Source: Candidatus Dechloromonas phosphorivorans (lineage in GTDB: Bacteria; Pseudomonadota; Gammaproteobacteria; Burkholderiales; Rhodocyclaceae). From it: 64,000 nt of DNA. Below the pieces are notes generated by a model. The model did no database searches, was not told the origin of the DNA, and saw only the letters and a list, made by a program, of their open reading frames with translations. Shown here piece by piece: positions 26,400 through 36,819 of the stretch. The stretch is taken from positions 124,001-188,000 of the forward strand of contig JADKBR010000007.1 in the NCBI GenBank assembly GCA_016714975.1, read 5' to 3'. A program made the position numbers and the translations under genes. How positions within the stretch are numbered: the first letter of the stretch is position 1; each line of letters opens with the position of its first letter.

Positions 26400-27062
26400 T
26401 CAGGCGGCTCTTGCCACCGCCAACGCGGCAAGAATATCGGCGACCAGCGCATCGCAATCGCGACTATCAAGGGGTTCGCCCTCGTTGTAGCCGTAGGGCA
26501 CGGCATAGGCGACACATCCCGCGGCATGGGCCGCATCGATGTCATTCTTCGAATCGCCGATATGGAGGTTGCGGTCCGGCCGCACACCAAGGATGCGGCA
26601 GGCGTACAGGATGGGTTCGGGATGCGGCTTCTTTTGTGCCGTGCTGTCGCCAGACACGATCACGTCGAAATACTCAGTCATTTGCATGGTGTCGAGCAGA
26701 TCTTTGGTGAACATGCCCGGTTTGTTGGTTACGACGCCCATTTTCGTCCCGCTGTCTTTCCAGGCCTTCAGCCCTTCGATCACACCGGGGTAAACCTGGG
26801 CAAATCGACCGTTGACCGCAGCATAGTGACGCTTGAAAGACTCAATGCCTTGATGCAGCTTCTTGGTGGTCGGCCGCTCTTCGCGTGTCAAGCAGCGTTC
26901 GACGAGAACAGCCATTCCCTTGCCAACGAAGCTGCGCACCTCGGCCAAGGTGCGCGGCGGCTCGCCGACTTCTTCGAGCATCACACGGCAGGCCTCGGCA
27001 AGGTCGCAGATGGTGTCGAGCAGGGTACCGTCGAGATCGAACGTGACGGATTGAAAGTGCAT
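26400..27062 (-). CDS. gph: Phosphoglycolate phosphatase
   Basis: This 220-residue HAD phosphatase removes phosphate from 2-phosphoglycolate arising from DNA repair or RuBisCO oxygenation. The HAD motifs are VTFDLDGTLLDT (nucleophile), GVVTNKPG, KKPHPEP (motif III Lys) and HIGDSKNDIDAAHAAG (motif IV). A four-helix cap follows motif I. The ATG shares one base with the rpe stop (TGATG), forming rpe-gph. In many betaproteobacteria trpE follows; here minCDE is interposed. Confidence 0.95.
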   Translation of the reverse strand: MHFQSVTFDLDGTLLDTICDLAEACRVMLEEVGEPPRTLAEVRSFVGKGMAVLVERCLTREERPTTKKLHQGIESFKRHYAAVNGRFAQVYPGVIEGLKAWKDSGTKMGVVTNKPGMFTKDLLDTMQMTEYFDVIVSGDSTAQKKPHPEPILYACRILGVRPDRNLHIGDSKNDIDAAHAAGCVAYAVPYGYNEGEPLDSRDCDALVADILAALAVARAA

Positions 27063-27763
27063 CAGACTTTCGCCAGTTCATTGCGCAGGGCGCCGATGAC
27101 GGTGTTGTAACGCTGCGGGTCGCTGTCCTTGCCGGCACCGAAAATAGCCGAACCGGCGACGAAGGCATCGACGCCGGCGCGGGCGATTTCGGCAATGTTT
27201 GCCGGGTTCACGCCGCCGTCGATTTCGAGACGGATACGGCGGCCGCTGGCCTTTTCGTAGGCATCGAGCTTCGCCCGTGCCAACCTGGCCTTGGCCAGGG
27301 TGCCGGGGATGAATCTCTGGCCGCCGAAACCGGGGTTGACGCTCATCAGCAGGACTATGTCAAGCTTGTCCATGACGTGGTCCATGAACTCGAGCGGGGT
27401 CGCCGGGTTGAAGACGAGGCCTCCCTGGCACCCTGAATCGCGGATCAACGACAGGCTACGGTCGACGTGTTCTGTGGCTTCCGGGTGAAAAGTGATGATA
27501 TTCGCCCCGGCCTCGGCAAAATCGGGGATGATTCGATCAACCGGCTTGACCATCAGGTGGACGTCGATCGGCACTGTGGTGCACGGGCGAATCGCTTCGC
27601 ACACCAGCGGCCCGATGGTCAGATTCGGAACATAATGGTTGTCCATTACGTCAAAGTGAATCCAGTCGGCGCCCGAGGCAATGACGTTGGCCACTTCTTC
27701 GCCCAGCTTGGCGAAGTTGGCCGAAAGAATGCTCGGCGCGATGACGAAATCTTTGGGGTGCAT
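27062..27763 (-). CDS. rpe: Ribulose-phosphate 3-epimerase
   Basis: This 233-residue TIM-barrel enzyme interconverts ribulose 5-phosphate and xylulose 5-phosphate in the pentose phosphate and Calvin cycles. Signatures are IAPSILSANFAKLGEE, WIHFDVMDNHYVPNLTIGP, VHLMVKPVDR, MSVNPGFGGQRFIPG and LEIDGGVNPANI, with all metal-binding His and Asp residues. The ATG is 36 bases from the divergent apaG start, so their promoters must overlap. Confidence 0.97.
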   Translation of the reverse strand: MHPKDFVIAPSILSANFAKLGEEVANVIASGADWIHFDVMDNHYVPNLTIGPLVCEAIRPCTTVPIDVHLMVKPVDRIIPDFAEAGANIITFHPEATEHVDRSLSLIRDSGCQGGLVFNPATPLEFMDHVMDKLDIVLLMSVNPGFGGQRFIPGTLAKARLARAKLDAYEKASGRRIRLEIDGGVNPANIAEIARAGVDAFVAGSAIFGAGKDSDPQRYNTVIGALRNELAKV

Positions 27764-27799
27764 GGCACTTCCCTAAACGAAAACAGACGAAATTATCCC

Positions 27800-28183
27800 A
27801 TGTCCAACGCTGACCGATATCGAATCGAAATCAAGCCGGTTCCGCACTTCATACCCGACCAGTCCAGCCCGGAAGATGATCGCTATGTCTTCGCTTACAC
27901 AGTTACGATCATCAACGTCGGCCAACTCCCGGCGCAACTGATTTCGCGTCACTGGGTCATCACCGACGCCAACAATGAAATTCAGGAAGTGCGCGGCCTC
28001 GGCGTCGTCGGCAACCAGCCGCTACTGAATCCCGGCGAGGCCTTCGAATACAGCAGTGGTTGTGTGCTGGCAACGCCCATCGGCACGATGAAGGGAACCT
28101 ACCAGATGGTCGGCGAGGACGGAACCCGTTTCGATGCCGAGATTCCCGAGTTCGTGCTGGCGATTCCGCGGGTTCTGCATTGA
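27800..28183 (+). CDS. apaG: Co2+/Mg2+ efflux-associated protein ApaG
   Basis: This 127-residue single-domain protein has the ApaG immunoglobulin-like fold: YRIEIKPVPHFIPDQSSPEDDRYVFAYTVTI, then ISRHWVITDANNEIQEVRGLGVVGNQPLLNPGEAFEYSSGC and GTMKGTYQMV. ApaG is linked genetically to cobalt and magnesium tolerance, but its molecular activity is unproven. ATG 27800 gives the usual length; the long upstream frame is a shadow of rpe. Its stop overlaps the next gene's TTG start. Confidence 0.93.
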   Translation: MSNADRYRIEIKPVPHFIPDQSSPEDDRYVFAYTVTIINVGQLPAQLISRHWVITDANNEIQEVRGLGVVGNQPLLNPGEAFEYSSGCVLATPIGTMKGTYQMVGEDGTRFDAEIPEFVLAIPRVLH

Positions 28184-28773
28184 GCCTGAAGCACAGCTAT
28201 ACGCTGATCGCGCCTTTCTACGATGCCGCAATCTCTCGCGCCACGCAGGGCGCGCGCAAGCACAGCCTGTCGGTTCTGCCGGAGGCGCCGAGCAGGGTTC
28301 TGCTGGCGGGAGTCGGCACCGGTCTCGACCTGCCGCACCTGCCCGCCCACCATCACTACATCGGCCTGGACCTCACCCACGCGATGCTGCGCCGCGCCAT
28401 CCCGCGCGCCGGCCATGTCGATTTCGCACCGGTCCAGGGAGACGCACAGAACCTGCCCTTTGCCGCCGGCAGTTTCGATGTCGCGGTATTGCACCTGATC
28501 CTGGCGGTCGTACCCCACCCCGCGAACTGCCTCGGAGAAATTGCCAGGGTGCTGCGCCCCGGTGGCCAGGCGCTGGTCTTCGACAAGTTCCTGCGTCCCG
28601 GCCAGCCGGCGTTGCTGCGGCGTCTGGCGAACCCGCTCGTCAGCCGCATCGCCACGCGACTCGATGTCGTGTTCGAGTCCCTGCTGGCGGCGGTGCCCGG
28701 CCTTCAGCTGGAACATGACCAGCCGGCGCTAGCTGGCGGCTGGTTCCGGATGATCCGGCTACGCCGCGTCTGA
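28180..28773 (+). CDS. Class I SAM-dependent methyltransferase (UbiE-like)
   Basis: This methyltransferase of about 197 residues has motif I RVLLAGVGTGLDLPHLP, an acidic end of strand 2 (YIGLDLTHAML), motif II VQGDAQNLPFAAGSFDVAVLHLILAVV and EIARVLRPGGQALVFDKF. It fits the Methyltransf_11 group; the substrate is not evident. The best start is TTG 28180, which overlaps the apaG stop (TTGA) and gives MSLKHSYTLIAPFYD, the usual N terminus of this group. Its 3' end overlaps the convergent permease gene by 15 bases. Confidence 0.85.
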   Translation: MSLKHSYTLIAPFYDAAISRATQGARKHSLSVLPEAPSRVLLAGVGTGLDLPHLPAHHHYIGLDLTHAMLRRAIPRAGHVDFAPVQGDAQNLPFAAGSFDVAVLHLILAVVPHPANCLGEIARVLRPGGQALVFDKFLRPGQPALLRRLANPLVSRIATRLDVVFESLLAAVPGLQLEHDQPALAGGWFRMIRLRRV

Positions 28774-29841
28774 GGCGTCGGCGGCGTCCTTGCCCAAGGC
28801 ATCCTCGATCCACGCCAGCATCAGCGTGTAGGTGACGGCCAGTACCACCGGCCCGACGAAGATGCCGACCAGTCCGAAGCCGAGCATGCCGCCGATGACG
28901 CCGGCGAAGATCAGCAGTAGCGGCAGATCCGCCCCCCTCTTGATCAGGATGGGGCGCAGGAAGTTGTCCAGGGTGCCGACAAAGATGCTCCAGATCAGCA
29001 AAAGCGTTGCCCAGCCAGTATCGCCCATCCAGTACATCCAGGCGACCGCCGGAAAGAGCACCAGCGATGGTCCCAACTGGGCGATACAGAACATCAGCAT
29101 GACCGCCGACAGCAGCGAGGCAAAGGGGACGCCGGCCACCGCCAGACCTATGCCGCCGAGCATGGTCTGAACTATGGCCGTGACACCGACCCCGAGCGCC
29201 ACGCCGCGAATCGCCTGGCCGGCGAGGATGATCGAGTTTTCCCCACGCTCTCCCGCAAGACGTCTGCCAAACCGCAGCACCAGGCGGGCGCCCGCTTCGC
29301 CATTGGCGTACATGATCGCCGACAGGACGACGACCAGCAGAAACTGGATCAACACACCACCAACACTCCCGGCCTGCCCGAACACCCATTTGGCGGCATC
29401 GGTCAGGTAGGGGCCAAGCCTGGCTACCAGGCCCGCCGGGCCGGCATCAGCCAATTGCCCCCAGTTTGCTGCGGCTTTGTCGCCAACAAGCGGCAGTTTG
29501 CCCACCCATTGCGGCGGTTGGGGCAATCCCGACGCCGCCACCGACTTTGCCGCACCTGTCACCTGATCGGCATGCTCGGCTATGGTGTCGATCGCCAGCC
29601 AGAGCGGTACGACCAGCAGCAGTAGCATGCCGAGCGTCATCACCGTGACCGCCGGCCCGCGCCGGCCTCCCAGTCGCGCTTCCAGGGACTTCAGCAGCGG
29701 CCAGCTGGCGACCACCAGCATGGCTGCCCAGACCGCCGCTCCCAGGAACGGGCGCAAGATCCACAGCGAACCGGCGATCAGCAGCAGGATGCAGATGATC
29801 GCCAGGGTGGTGCGGGTCAGATCCTGGCGGAGGGTGGTCAT
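28759..29841 (-). CDS. AI-2E family transporter (PerM/YdiK-type)
   Basis: This 360-residue membrane protein has seven to eight helices. It begins with paired N-terminal helices (LAIICILLLIAGSLWILRPFLGAAVWAAML) and carries a central extramembrane region. Its C-terminal helices include the family motif FVGTLDNFLRPILIKRGADLPLLLIFAGVIGGMLGFGLVGIFVGPVVLAV. The name reflects E. coli TqsA. Members have been assigned autoinducer-2 export or cation/proton exchange, and this one cannot be resolved further. It follows argJ closely (start 29841, argJ stop 29848) and may be co-transcribed with it. Confidence 0.9.
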   Translation of the reverse strand: MTTLRQDLTRTTLAIICILLLIAGSLWILRPFLGAAVWAAMLVVASWPLLKSLEARLGGRRGPAVTVMTLGMLLLLVVPLWLAIDTIAEHADQVTGAAKSVAASGLPQPPQWVGKLPLVGDKAAANWGQLADAGPAGLVARLGPYLTDAAKWVFGQAGSVGGVLIQFLLVVVLSAIMYANGEAGARLVLRFGRRLAGERGENSIILAGQAIRGVALGVGVTAIVQTMLGGIGLAVAGVPFASLLSAVMLMFCIAQLGPSLVLFPAVAWMYWMGDTGWATLLLIWSIFVGTLDNFLRPILIKRGADLPLLLIFAGVIGGMLGFGLVGIFVGPVVLAVTYTLMLAWIEDALGKDAADASDAA

Positions 29842-29847
29842 GGCGGG

Positions 29848-31074
29848 CTAACTGCGGTAATCGGCATTGATCTTGACGTAGTCGTAGGAAAAATCGCAGG
29901 TATAAACCTTAGCCGCAGCGTTTCCGCGACCAAGATCGACCCGGACCGTGATTTCGGACTGCTTCATCACGCGCGCGCCATCGTCCTCCTGATAAGCCTC
30001 CGCCCGACCGCCATTCTCGGCGACCAACACGTCATCGAGCCAGACACTGACGCGATCGACATCGAGGTCGGCGATTCCGGCATAACCGATGGCGGCGAGA
30101 ATGCGCCCGAGGTTCGGGTCGGAAGCGAAGAAGGCCGTCTTGACCAGCGGCGAGTGGCCGATCGCATAGCCGACCTGGCGGCATTCCTCGTTGTCCTTGC
30201 CGCCAGCGACCGCCACCGTGATGAACTTGGTCGCACCCTCGCCGTCGCGGACGATGGCCTGCGCCAGTTCGACCGCCACCGCGATGATCGCCGCTCTGAC
30301 CTCAGCCCAGCCGGCATCGGACTCTCTGGCAAACACTGCGCCCGACCGGCCGCTGGCGATCATGATGAAGGAATCGTTGGTCGACGTGTCGCCATCGACG
30401 GTGATGCAGTTGAACGATTCGTCGGCCGCTTCCTTCACGAGCCTTTCGAGCATCGGCTGGGGAATGCCGGCATCGGTGGCGAGGAAGCCGAGCATGGTCG
30501 CCATGTTTGGCTTGATCATGCCGGCCCCCTTCGATATGCCGGAAATGGTCACTTTTTTGCCGTCGACCGCAACCGTCCGCGAAGCGGCCTTGGCGACGGT
30601 GTCGGTGGTCATGATGGCGTGCGCGGCGGCATGCCAGTTGTCGGCCTTGAGATCGGCCAGCGCGGCCGGCAAGCCCGCCCTGATGCTGTCGACCGGCAGG
30701 TTTTCGAGGATCACGCCGGTCGAGAACGGCAGCACCTGATCGGGCGCAACGCCCAGCAGTTCGCCGACCGCCGCGCACGTGTCCTGGGCGGCCTGACGGC
30801 CAGGCTCGCCGGTGCCGGCGTTGGCGATGCCGGTATTGATGACCAGCGCGCGGATTTCCTTGCCGCCCGCCAGATGATCGCGACAAAGTTGCACCGGCGC
30901 CGCGCAGAACCGGTTCCGGGTGAATACGCCGGCGACCGTGCACCCGGCGTCGAGCGCAACCAGTGCCAGATCACGGCGGTCCTGTTTGCGAATCCCGGCC
31001 TCGGCCACACCGAGGCGAACGCCGGCCACCGCAAAGAGCTGATCGGCGGCAGGGGTGGTGTAATTCACTGGCAT
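29848..31074 (-). CDS. argJ: Bifunctional glutamate N-acetyltransferase/amino-acid acetyltransferase ArgJ
   Basis: This 408-residue enzyme transfers acetyl from N-acetylornithine to glutamate, and where bifunctional also uses acetyl-CoA, in the cyclic arginine pathway. It self-cleaves at the conserved Ala-Thr bond in KGAGMIKPNMATMLGFLATDA (Thr is the nucleophile). Other signatures are VNTGIANAGTG and FNCITVDGDTSTND. ATG 31074 is preceded by GGAG at eight bases; the longer frame is rejected. A hairpin terminator for secA ends just 13 bases before the start codon, so argJ may depend partly on read-through. Confidence 0.95.
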   Translation of the reverse strand: MPVNYTTPAADQLFAVAGVRLGVAEAGIRKQDRRDLALVALDAGCTVAGVFTRNRFCAAPVQLCRDHLAGGKEIRALVINTGIANAGTGEPGRQAAQDTCAAVGELLGVAPDQVLPFSTGVILENLPVDSIRAGLPAALADLKADNWHAAAHAIMTTDTVAKAASRTVAVDGKKVTISGISKGAGMIKPNMATMLGFLATDAGIPQPMLERLVKEAADESFNCITVDGDTSTNDSFIMIASGRSGAVFARESDAGWAEVRAAIIAVAVELAQAIVRDGEGATKFITVAVAGGKDNEECRQVGYAIGHSPLVKTAFFASDPNLGRILAAIGYAGIADLDVDRVSVWLDDVLVAENGGRAEAYQEDDGARVMKQSEITVRVDLGRGNAAAKVYTCDFSYDYVKINADYRS

Positions 31075-31086
31075 TGCATTCACTCC

Positions 31087-31120
31087 AAAACCATGGAGGC
31101 ACCTCGCGGGTGCCTCCATG
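31087..31120 (-). terminator. Intrinsic terminator of secA
   Basis: A perfect 12-bp stem, CATGGAGGCACC (31092-31103) and GGTGCCTCCATG (31109-31120), has a 5-base loop. On the - strand GGTTTT follows. It begins two bases after the secA stop and ends immediately before the argJ ribosome binding site. The T-run is short, so termination may be incomplete. Confidence 0.8.
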
Positions 31121-31122
31121 CG

Positions 31123-33834
<2,712 letters not shown>

Positions 33835-33996
33835 CGCGATGAAATAGTGGGTTGCGCACGGCAACAGAGGACAGATTCTACCATGCAGGCTGCCCGACCG
33901 CAGAAGACTGGAATCGCCAGATGGCAAGGCATAATGGCAGTTGTTTGCGCCACCTTGAGATAGCCAGCGCCCAGAACAATGCACGCGAGACCCCCG

Positions 33997-34431
33997 ATGA
34001 CCAACACGCTCGAACGCTATCTGGACAATGCCGCCGGCGCCGGCCGGGTAATGGCCCATGCCAGGCTGTTGCTCAGGCTGACGCAGCGCTTCAAAGCAGT
34101 GGCCCCATCGGGCCTCGGCGATGTCGCGCGCATTGCCAATTTCAAGTCGGGGAAAGTCGTCATCCACGCCGACAACGGCGCGGCCGCGTCGAAGATCCGC
34201 CAGATGAGCCAACGTCTGTGCGACGAGTTGTCGAGGGCGGGGGTAGATTGCAACGGCATCGAGGTGCGCGTTCAGCCCAGCCAGATTCCCCTCCAGACCA
34301 CCGCCTCAGCAACGAAGGGCCTGTCTGCAAAGACCTTCGGGGTGTTGCGGTCAACGTCCGAAAACCTGCCGGAAGGGCCGCTGCGAAAGGCACTGGATGC
34401 CTTTCTGGCAAGCGCCGCTAAGCAGGAATGA
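33997..34431 (+). CDS. dciA: DUF721/DciA family protein (replicative helicase loader)
   Basis: This is a 144-residue protein of the DUF721 family: LERYLDNAAGAGRVMAHARLLLRLTQRFKAVAPSGLGDVARIANFKSGKVVIHADNGAAASKIRQMSQRLCDEL, a KH-like fold, then a basic, disordered C terminus. DciA loads DnaB in bacteria that lack DnaC. Position supports it: in Pseudomonas and others dciA sits between lpxC and secA, as here. ATG 33997 (MTNTLER) is preferred; ATG 33979 six codons earlier is possible. CATAAT at 33933-33938 may be its -10. The 3' end overlaps the convergent small membrane gene by 14 bases. Confidence 0.85.
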   Translation: MTNTLERYLDNAAGAGRVMAHARLLLRLTQRFKAVAPSGLGDVARIANFKSGKVVIHADNGAAASKIRQMSQRLCDELSRAGVDCNGIEVRVQPSQIPLQTTASATKGLSAKTFGVLRSTSENLPEGPLRKALDAFLASAAKQE

Positions 34432-34606
34432 CTGCGACGCGCTCGATGATCATCAGCGCGAAAACGATCAGGGCAAAGACAATTCCGTAGCGGAAAAGCC
34501 GCCATGAAAAGCCAAGATAGCTTCGGTTGCCGGTCAACGTGTAGATCAGCAGTCCGGCGCCGACCGCTACGATCAGAACGACTGCCAGCAGACGCAGCAG
34601 CCACAT
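34418..34606 (-). CDS. Small two-helix membrane protein downstream of lpxC
   Basis: This 62-residue protein has two hydrophobic helices (LLRLLAVVLIVAVGAGLLIYTLTG and GIVFALIVFALMIIERVAVIPA) separated by the loop NRSYLGFSWRLFRY. It starts five bases after the lpxC stop, so it is probably translated from the lpxC mRNA. I do not recognise a named family. The compact two-helix hairpin with aromatic and basic residues in the loop and the tight spacing argue for a real gene. A role with LpxC or FtsH-type control would be guesswork. Confidence 0.75.
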   Translation of the reverse strand: MWLLRLLAVVLIVAVGAGLLIYTLTGNRSYLGFSWRLFRYGIVFALIVFALMIIERVAVIPA

Positions 34607-34611
34607 GTGAA

Positions 34612-35526
34612 CTATGCCGGCTGGTTCAGCCAGCGCGTAACGCCAGCGGGTGCCTGCTCTGCCTGGTCGAAGGTCACCAGTTCCCAGGATTCCCGATGAT
34701 TGAGCAACTCGCGGGCAAGCAAGTTGTTGAGCGCATGCCCCCCCTTGTGCGACGAGTACGCCGCCAACAATGGATGACCGAGCAGGTAGAGGTCGCCGAC
34801 GGCATCGAGAATCTTGTGCTTGACGAACTCGTCACCATAACGCAGGCCATCCTGGTTGAGGACGCGGAATTCGTCGAGAACAATGGCGTTTTCGAGTCCG
34901 CCGCCGAGCGCGAGGCCGCTTTCGCGGAGGAATTCGACTTCCTGCATGAAGCCGAAGGTGCGGGCGCGGGCCACTTCACGGACATACGACCGTTCAGCAA
35001 AATCAATTTCCGCTTTTTGCGCCGACTTGTCGATGGCCGGATGATTGAAGATGATCGAGAAAGTCAGCTTGTAGCCGTCGTAAGGCTCGAAGCGCGCCCA
35101 CTTGTCGCCATCGCGAACCTCGACGGGCTTGATGACGCGGATAAATTTCTTGGCCGCGTTCTGCTCCTCGATGCCGGCGGACTGGATCAGGAAAACGAAC
35201 GGGGCAGCCGAGCCATCGAGAATGGGCACTTCCGGTGCATCCAGATCGACCCAGGCATTGTCGATACCGAGGCCGGCAAATGCCGACATCAGATGCTCTA
35301 CCGTACCAACCTTGACTCCCTCTTTTTCCAGACATGAACACATGCGCGTATCGCCAACCATAAGGGCATTGGCAGGGATATCCACCGGTTCCGGCAAGTC
35401 CGTGCGCCGGAAAACGATCCCGCTGTTCGGAGCGGCCGGACGCAGGGTCATGTTAACCTTGACGCCCCCGTGCAAGCCGACGCCGGAGGCACGGATAACA
35501 GTCTTGAGTGTGCGTTGCTTGAGCAT
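34612..35526 (-). CDS. lpxC: UDP-3-O-acyl-N-acetylglucosamine deacetylase LpxC
   Basis: This 304-residue zinc enzyme catalyses the committed step of lipid A synthesis. The zinc ligands are in TVEHLMSAFAGLGIDNAWVDLDAPEVPILDGSA (first His) and VKHKILDAVGDLYLLGHP (His and Asp). The catalytic His is in AYSSHKGGHALNN. ATG 35526 (MLKQRTLKTVIRASGVGLHGG) is the family start. It follows ftsZ at the end of the dcw cluster but has its own extended -10 promoter. The C terminus lacks the FtsH degradation tail typical of E. coli and ends GVTRWLNQPA. Confidence 0.97.
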   Translation of the reverse strand: MLKQRTLKTVIRASGVGLHGGVKVNMTLRPAAPNSGIVFRRTDLPEPVDIPANALMVGDTRMCSCLEKEGVKVGTVEHLMSAFAGLGIDNAWVDLDAPEVPILDGSAAPFVFLIQSAGIEEQNAAKKFIRVIKPVEVRDGDKWARFEPYDGYKLTFSIIFNHPAIDKSAQKAEIDFAERSYVREVARARTFGFMQEVEFLRESGLALGGGLENAIVLDEFRVLNQDGLRYGDEFVKHKILDAVGDLYLLGHPLLAAYSSHKGGHALNNLLARELLNHRESWELVTFDQAEQAPAGVTRWLNQPA

Positions 35527-35557
35527 GCAAGTACTTGAATAATTTGGGGAGCGGCGC

Positions 35558-35566
35558 ATTGTAGCA
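35558..35566 (-). promoter_or_regulatory. Extended -10 promoter of lpxC
   Basis: The - strand reads TGCTACAAT, an extended -10 (TGn plus TACAAT at 35563-35558). No good -35 hexamer is seen at 17-18 bp upstream, as is common for extended -10 promoters. The expected start near 35551 gives a leader of about 25 bases before the lpxC ATG at 35526. Confidence 0.55.
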
Positions 35567-35607
35567 CAACGCGCCGCCGCCCTTTTTCAGAGTGAGGCTT
35601 GCTACCT

Positions 35608-36789
35608 TCAGTCAGCCTGCTTGCGCAGAAAAGCCGGGATGTCGTAACGATCCACCCCGCTGTTGGCCAGCGCTTCGACTGTCACGTTGCGTTGCCCACG
35701 ACGGACAACCGACGGCACATCAAGGTGCGTGTAATCGATCGCCGATGTCGGCGCGAACGCTACCGCATCACTCGTTCCGGTTGCCATCTGGACAACCGGC
35801 GTGACCATCGAGATCGGCTGACGAGCGCGAGTCGCTATCTGGCCAAGACCGGTCGCCACCACCGTGACACGCAAGGCATCGTCCATCAACTCATCGTAGA
35901 CCGCGCCGAAAATGATGTGCGCATCTTCGGCGGCAAAAGCCTTGACGGTATTCATCACCTCGTTGACTTCCTTCATCCGGAGGCCGCCCTTGGCTGCGGT
36001 GATGTTCACGAGAACGCCTTTGGCCCCCGATAGGTTGATGCCTTCGAGGAGCGGCGAAGCCACCGCCTGCTCGGCAGCGATACGGGCACGGTCGACACCG
36101 GAAGCGGATGCCGAGCCCATCATGGCACGGCCCATTTCACCCATAACCGTTCGCACATCTTCGAAGTCCACATTGACCAGTCCCGGGTAGGTGATGATCT
36201 CGGCGATGCCGCCAACCGCGTTCTTCAGCACATCGTCAGCCGCCTTGAAGCAGTGATCGACGTCGGCATCGTCTCCCATGACCTCCATCAGCTTGTCGTT
36301 GAGGATGACGATCAGTGAATCGACGTGCTTCGAAAATTCGATGATCCCCGCCTCGGCAGCCTTCATCCGCTTGTTGCCCTCAAAGGAGAATGGCTTGGTG
36401 ACGACGCCGACGGTCAGGACGCCCATTTCACGCGCAATCTCAGCAACCACGGGAGCAGCGCCGGTGCCTGTACCGCCACCCATGCCCGCCGTAATGAAGG
36501 CCATGTGGGCACCGCTCAGCGCAGCGCGGATATCCTCCCGATGTGCGTCCGCCGCCGCCTGACCAACTTCGGGCTTGGCACCGGCGCCGAGACCCGTCGT
36601 GCCGAGCGACAACTTGCTGGCCGCCGTGTTGCGCCCAAGCGCCTGGCCATCGGTATTGGCAGCGATGAACTCGACACCGCTGACGCCCTCCTCGATCATG
36701 TGCTGGATGGCATTACCACCGGCGCCGCCGACCCCAAACACCTTGATGATCGTGCCGTGCTCGTTTTCTTTCTCGATAATTTCAAACAT
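35608..36789 (-). CDS. ftsZ: Cell division tubulin homologue FtsZ
   Basis: FtsZ is a 393-residue GTPase that polymerises into the midcell Z ring. It shows IKVFGVGGAGGNAI, the tubulin signature GGGTGTGAAPVVAEIA, the T7 synergy loop NVDFEDVRTVM and the C-terminal conserved peptide DIPAFLRKQ that binds FtsA. Start ATG 36789 is preceded by GAGGAG at six bases, after a 30-base T-rich gap following ftsA. Length and motifs are standard. Confidence 0.98.
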   Translation of the reverse strand: MFEIIEKENEHGTIIKVFGVGGAGGNAIQHMIEEGVSGVEFIAANTDGQALGRNTAASKLSLGTTGLGAGAKPEVGQAAADAHREDIRAALSGAHMAFITAGMGGGTGTGAAPVVAEIAREMGVLTVGVVTKPFSFEGNKRMKAAEAGIIEFSKHVDSLIVILNDKLMEVMGDDADVDHCFKAADDVLKNAVGGIAEIITYPGLVNVDFEDVRTVMGEMGRAMMGSASASGVDRARIAAEQAVASPLLEGINLSGAKGVLVNITAAKGGLRMKEVNEVMNTVKAFAAEDAHIIFGAVYDELMDDALRVTVVATGLGQIATRARQPISMVTPVVQMATGTSDAVAFAPTSAIDYTHLDVPSVVRRGQRNVTVEALANSGVDRYDIPAFLRKQAD

Positions 36790-36819
36790 GTTTTTCTCCT
36801 CTGAAAAAGCTAAAAAAAA

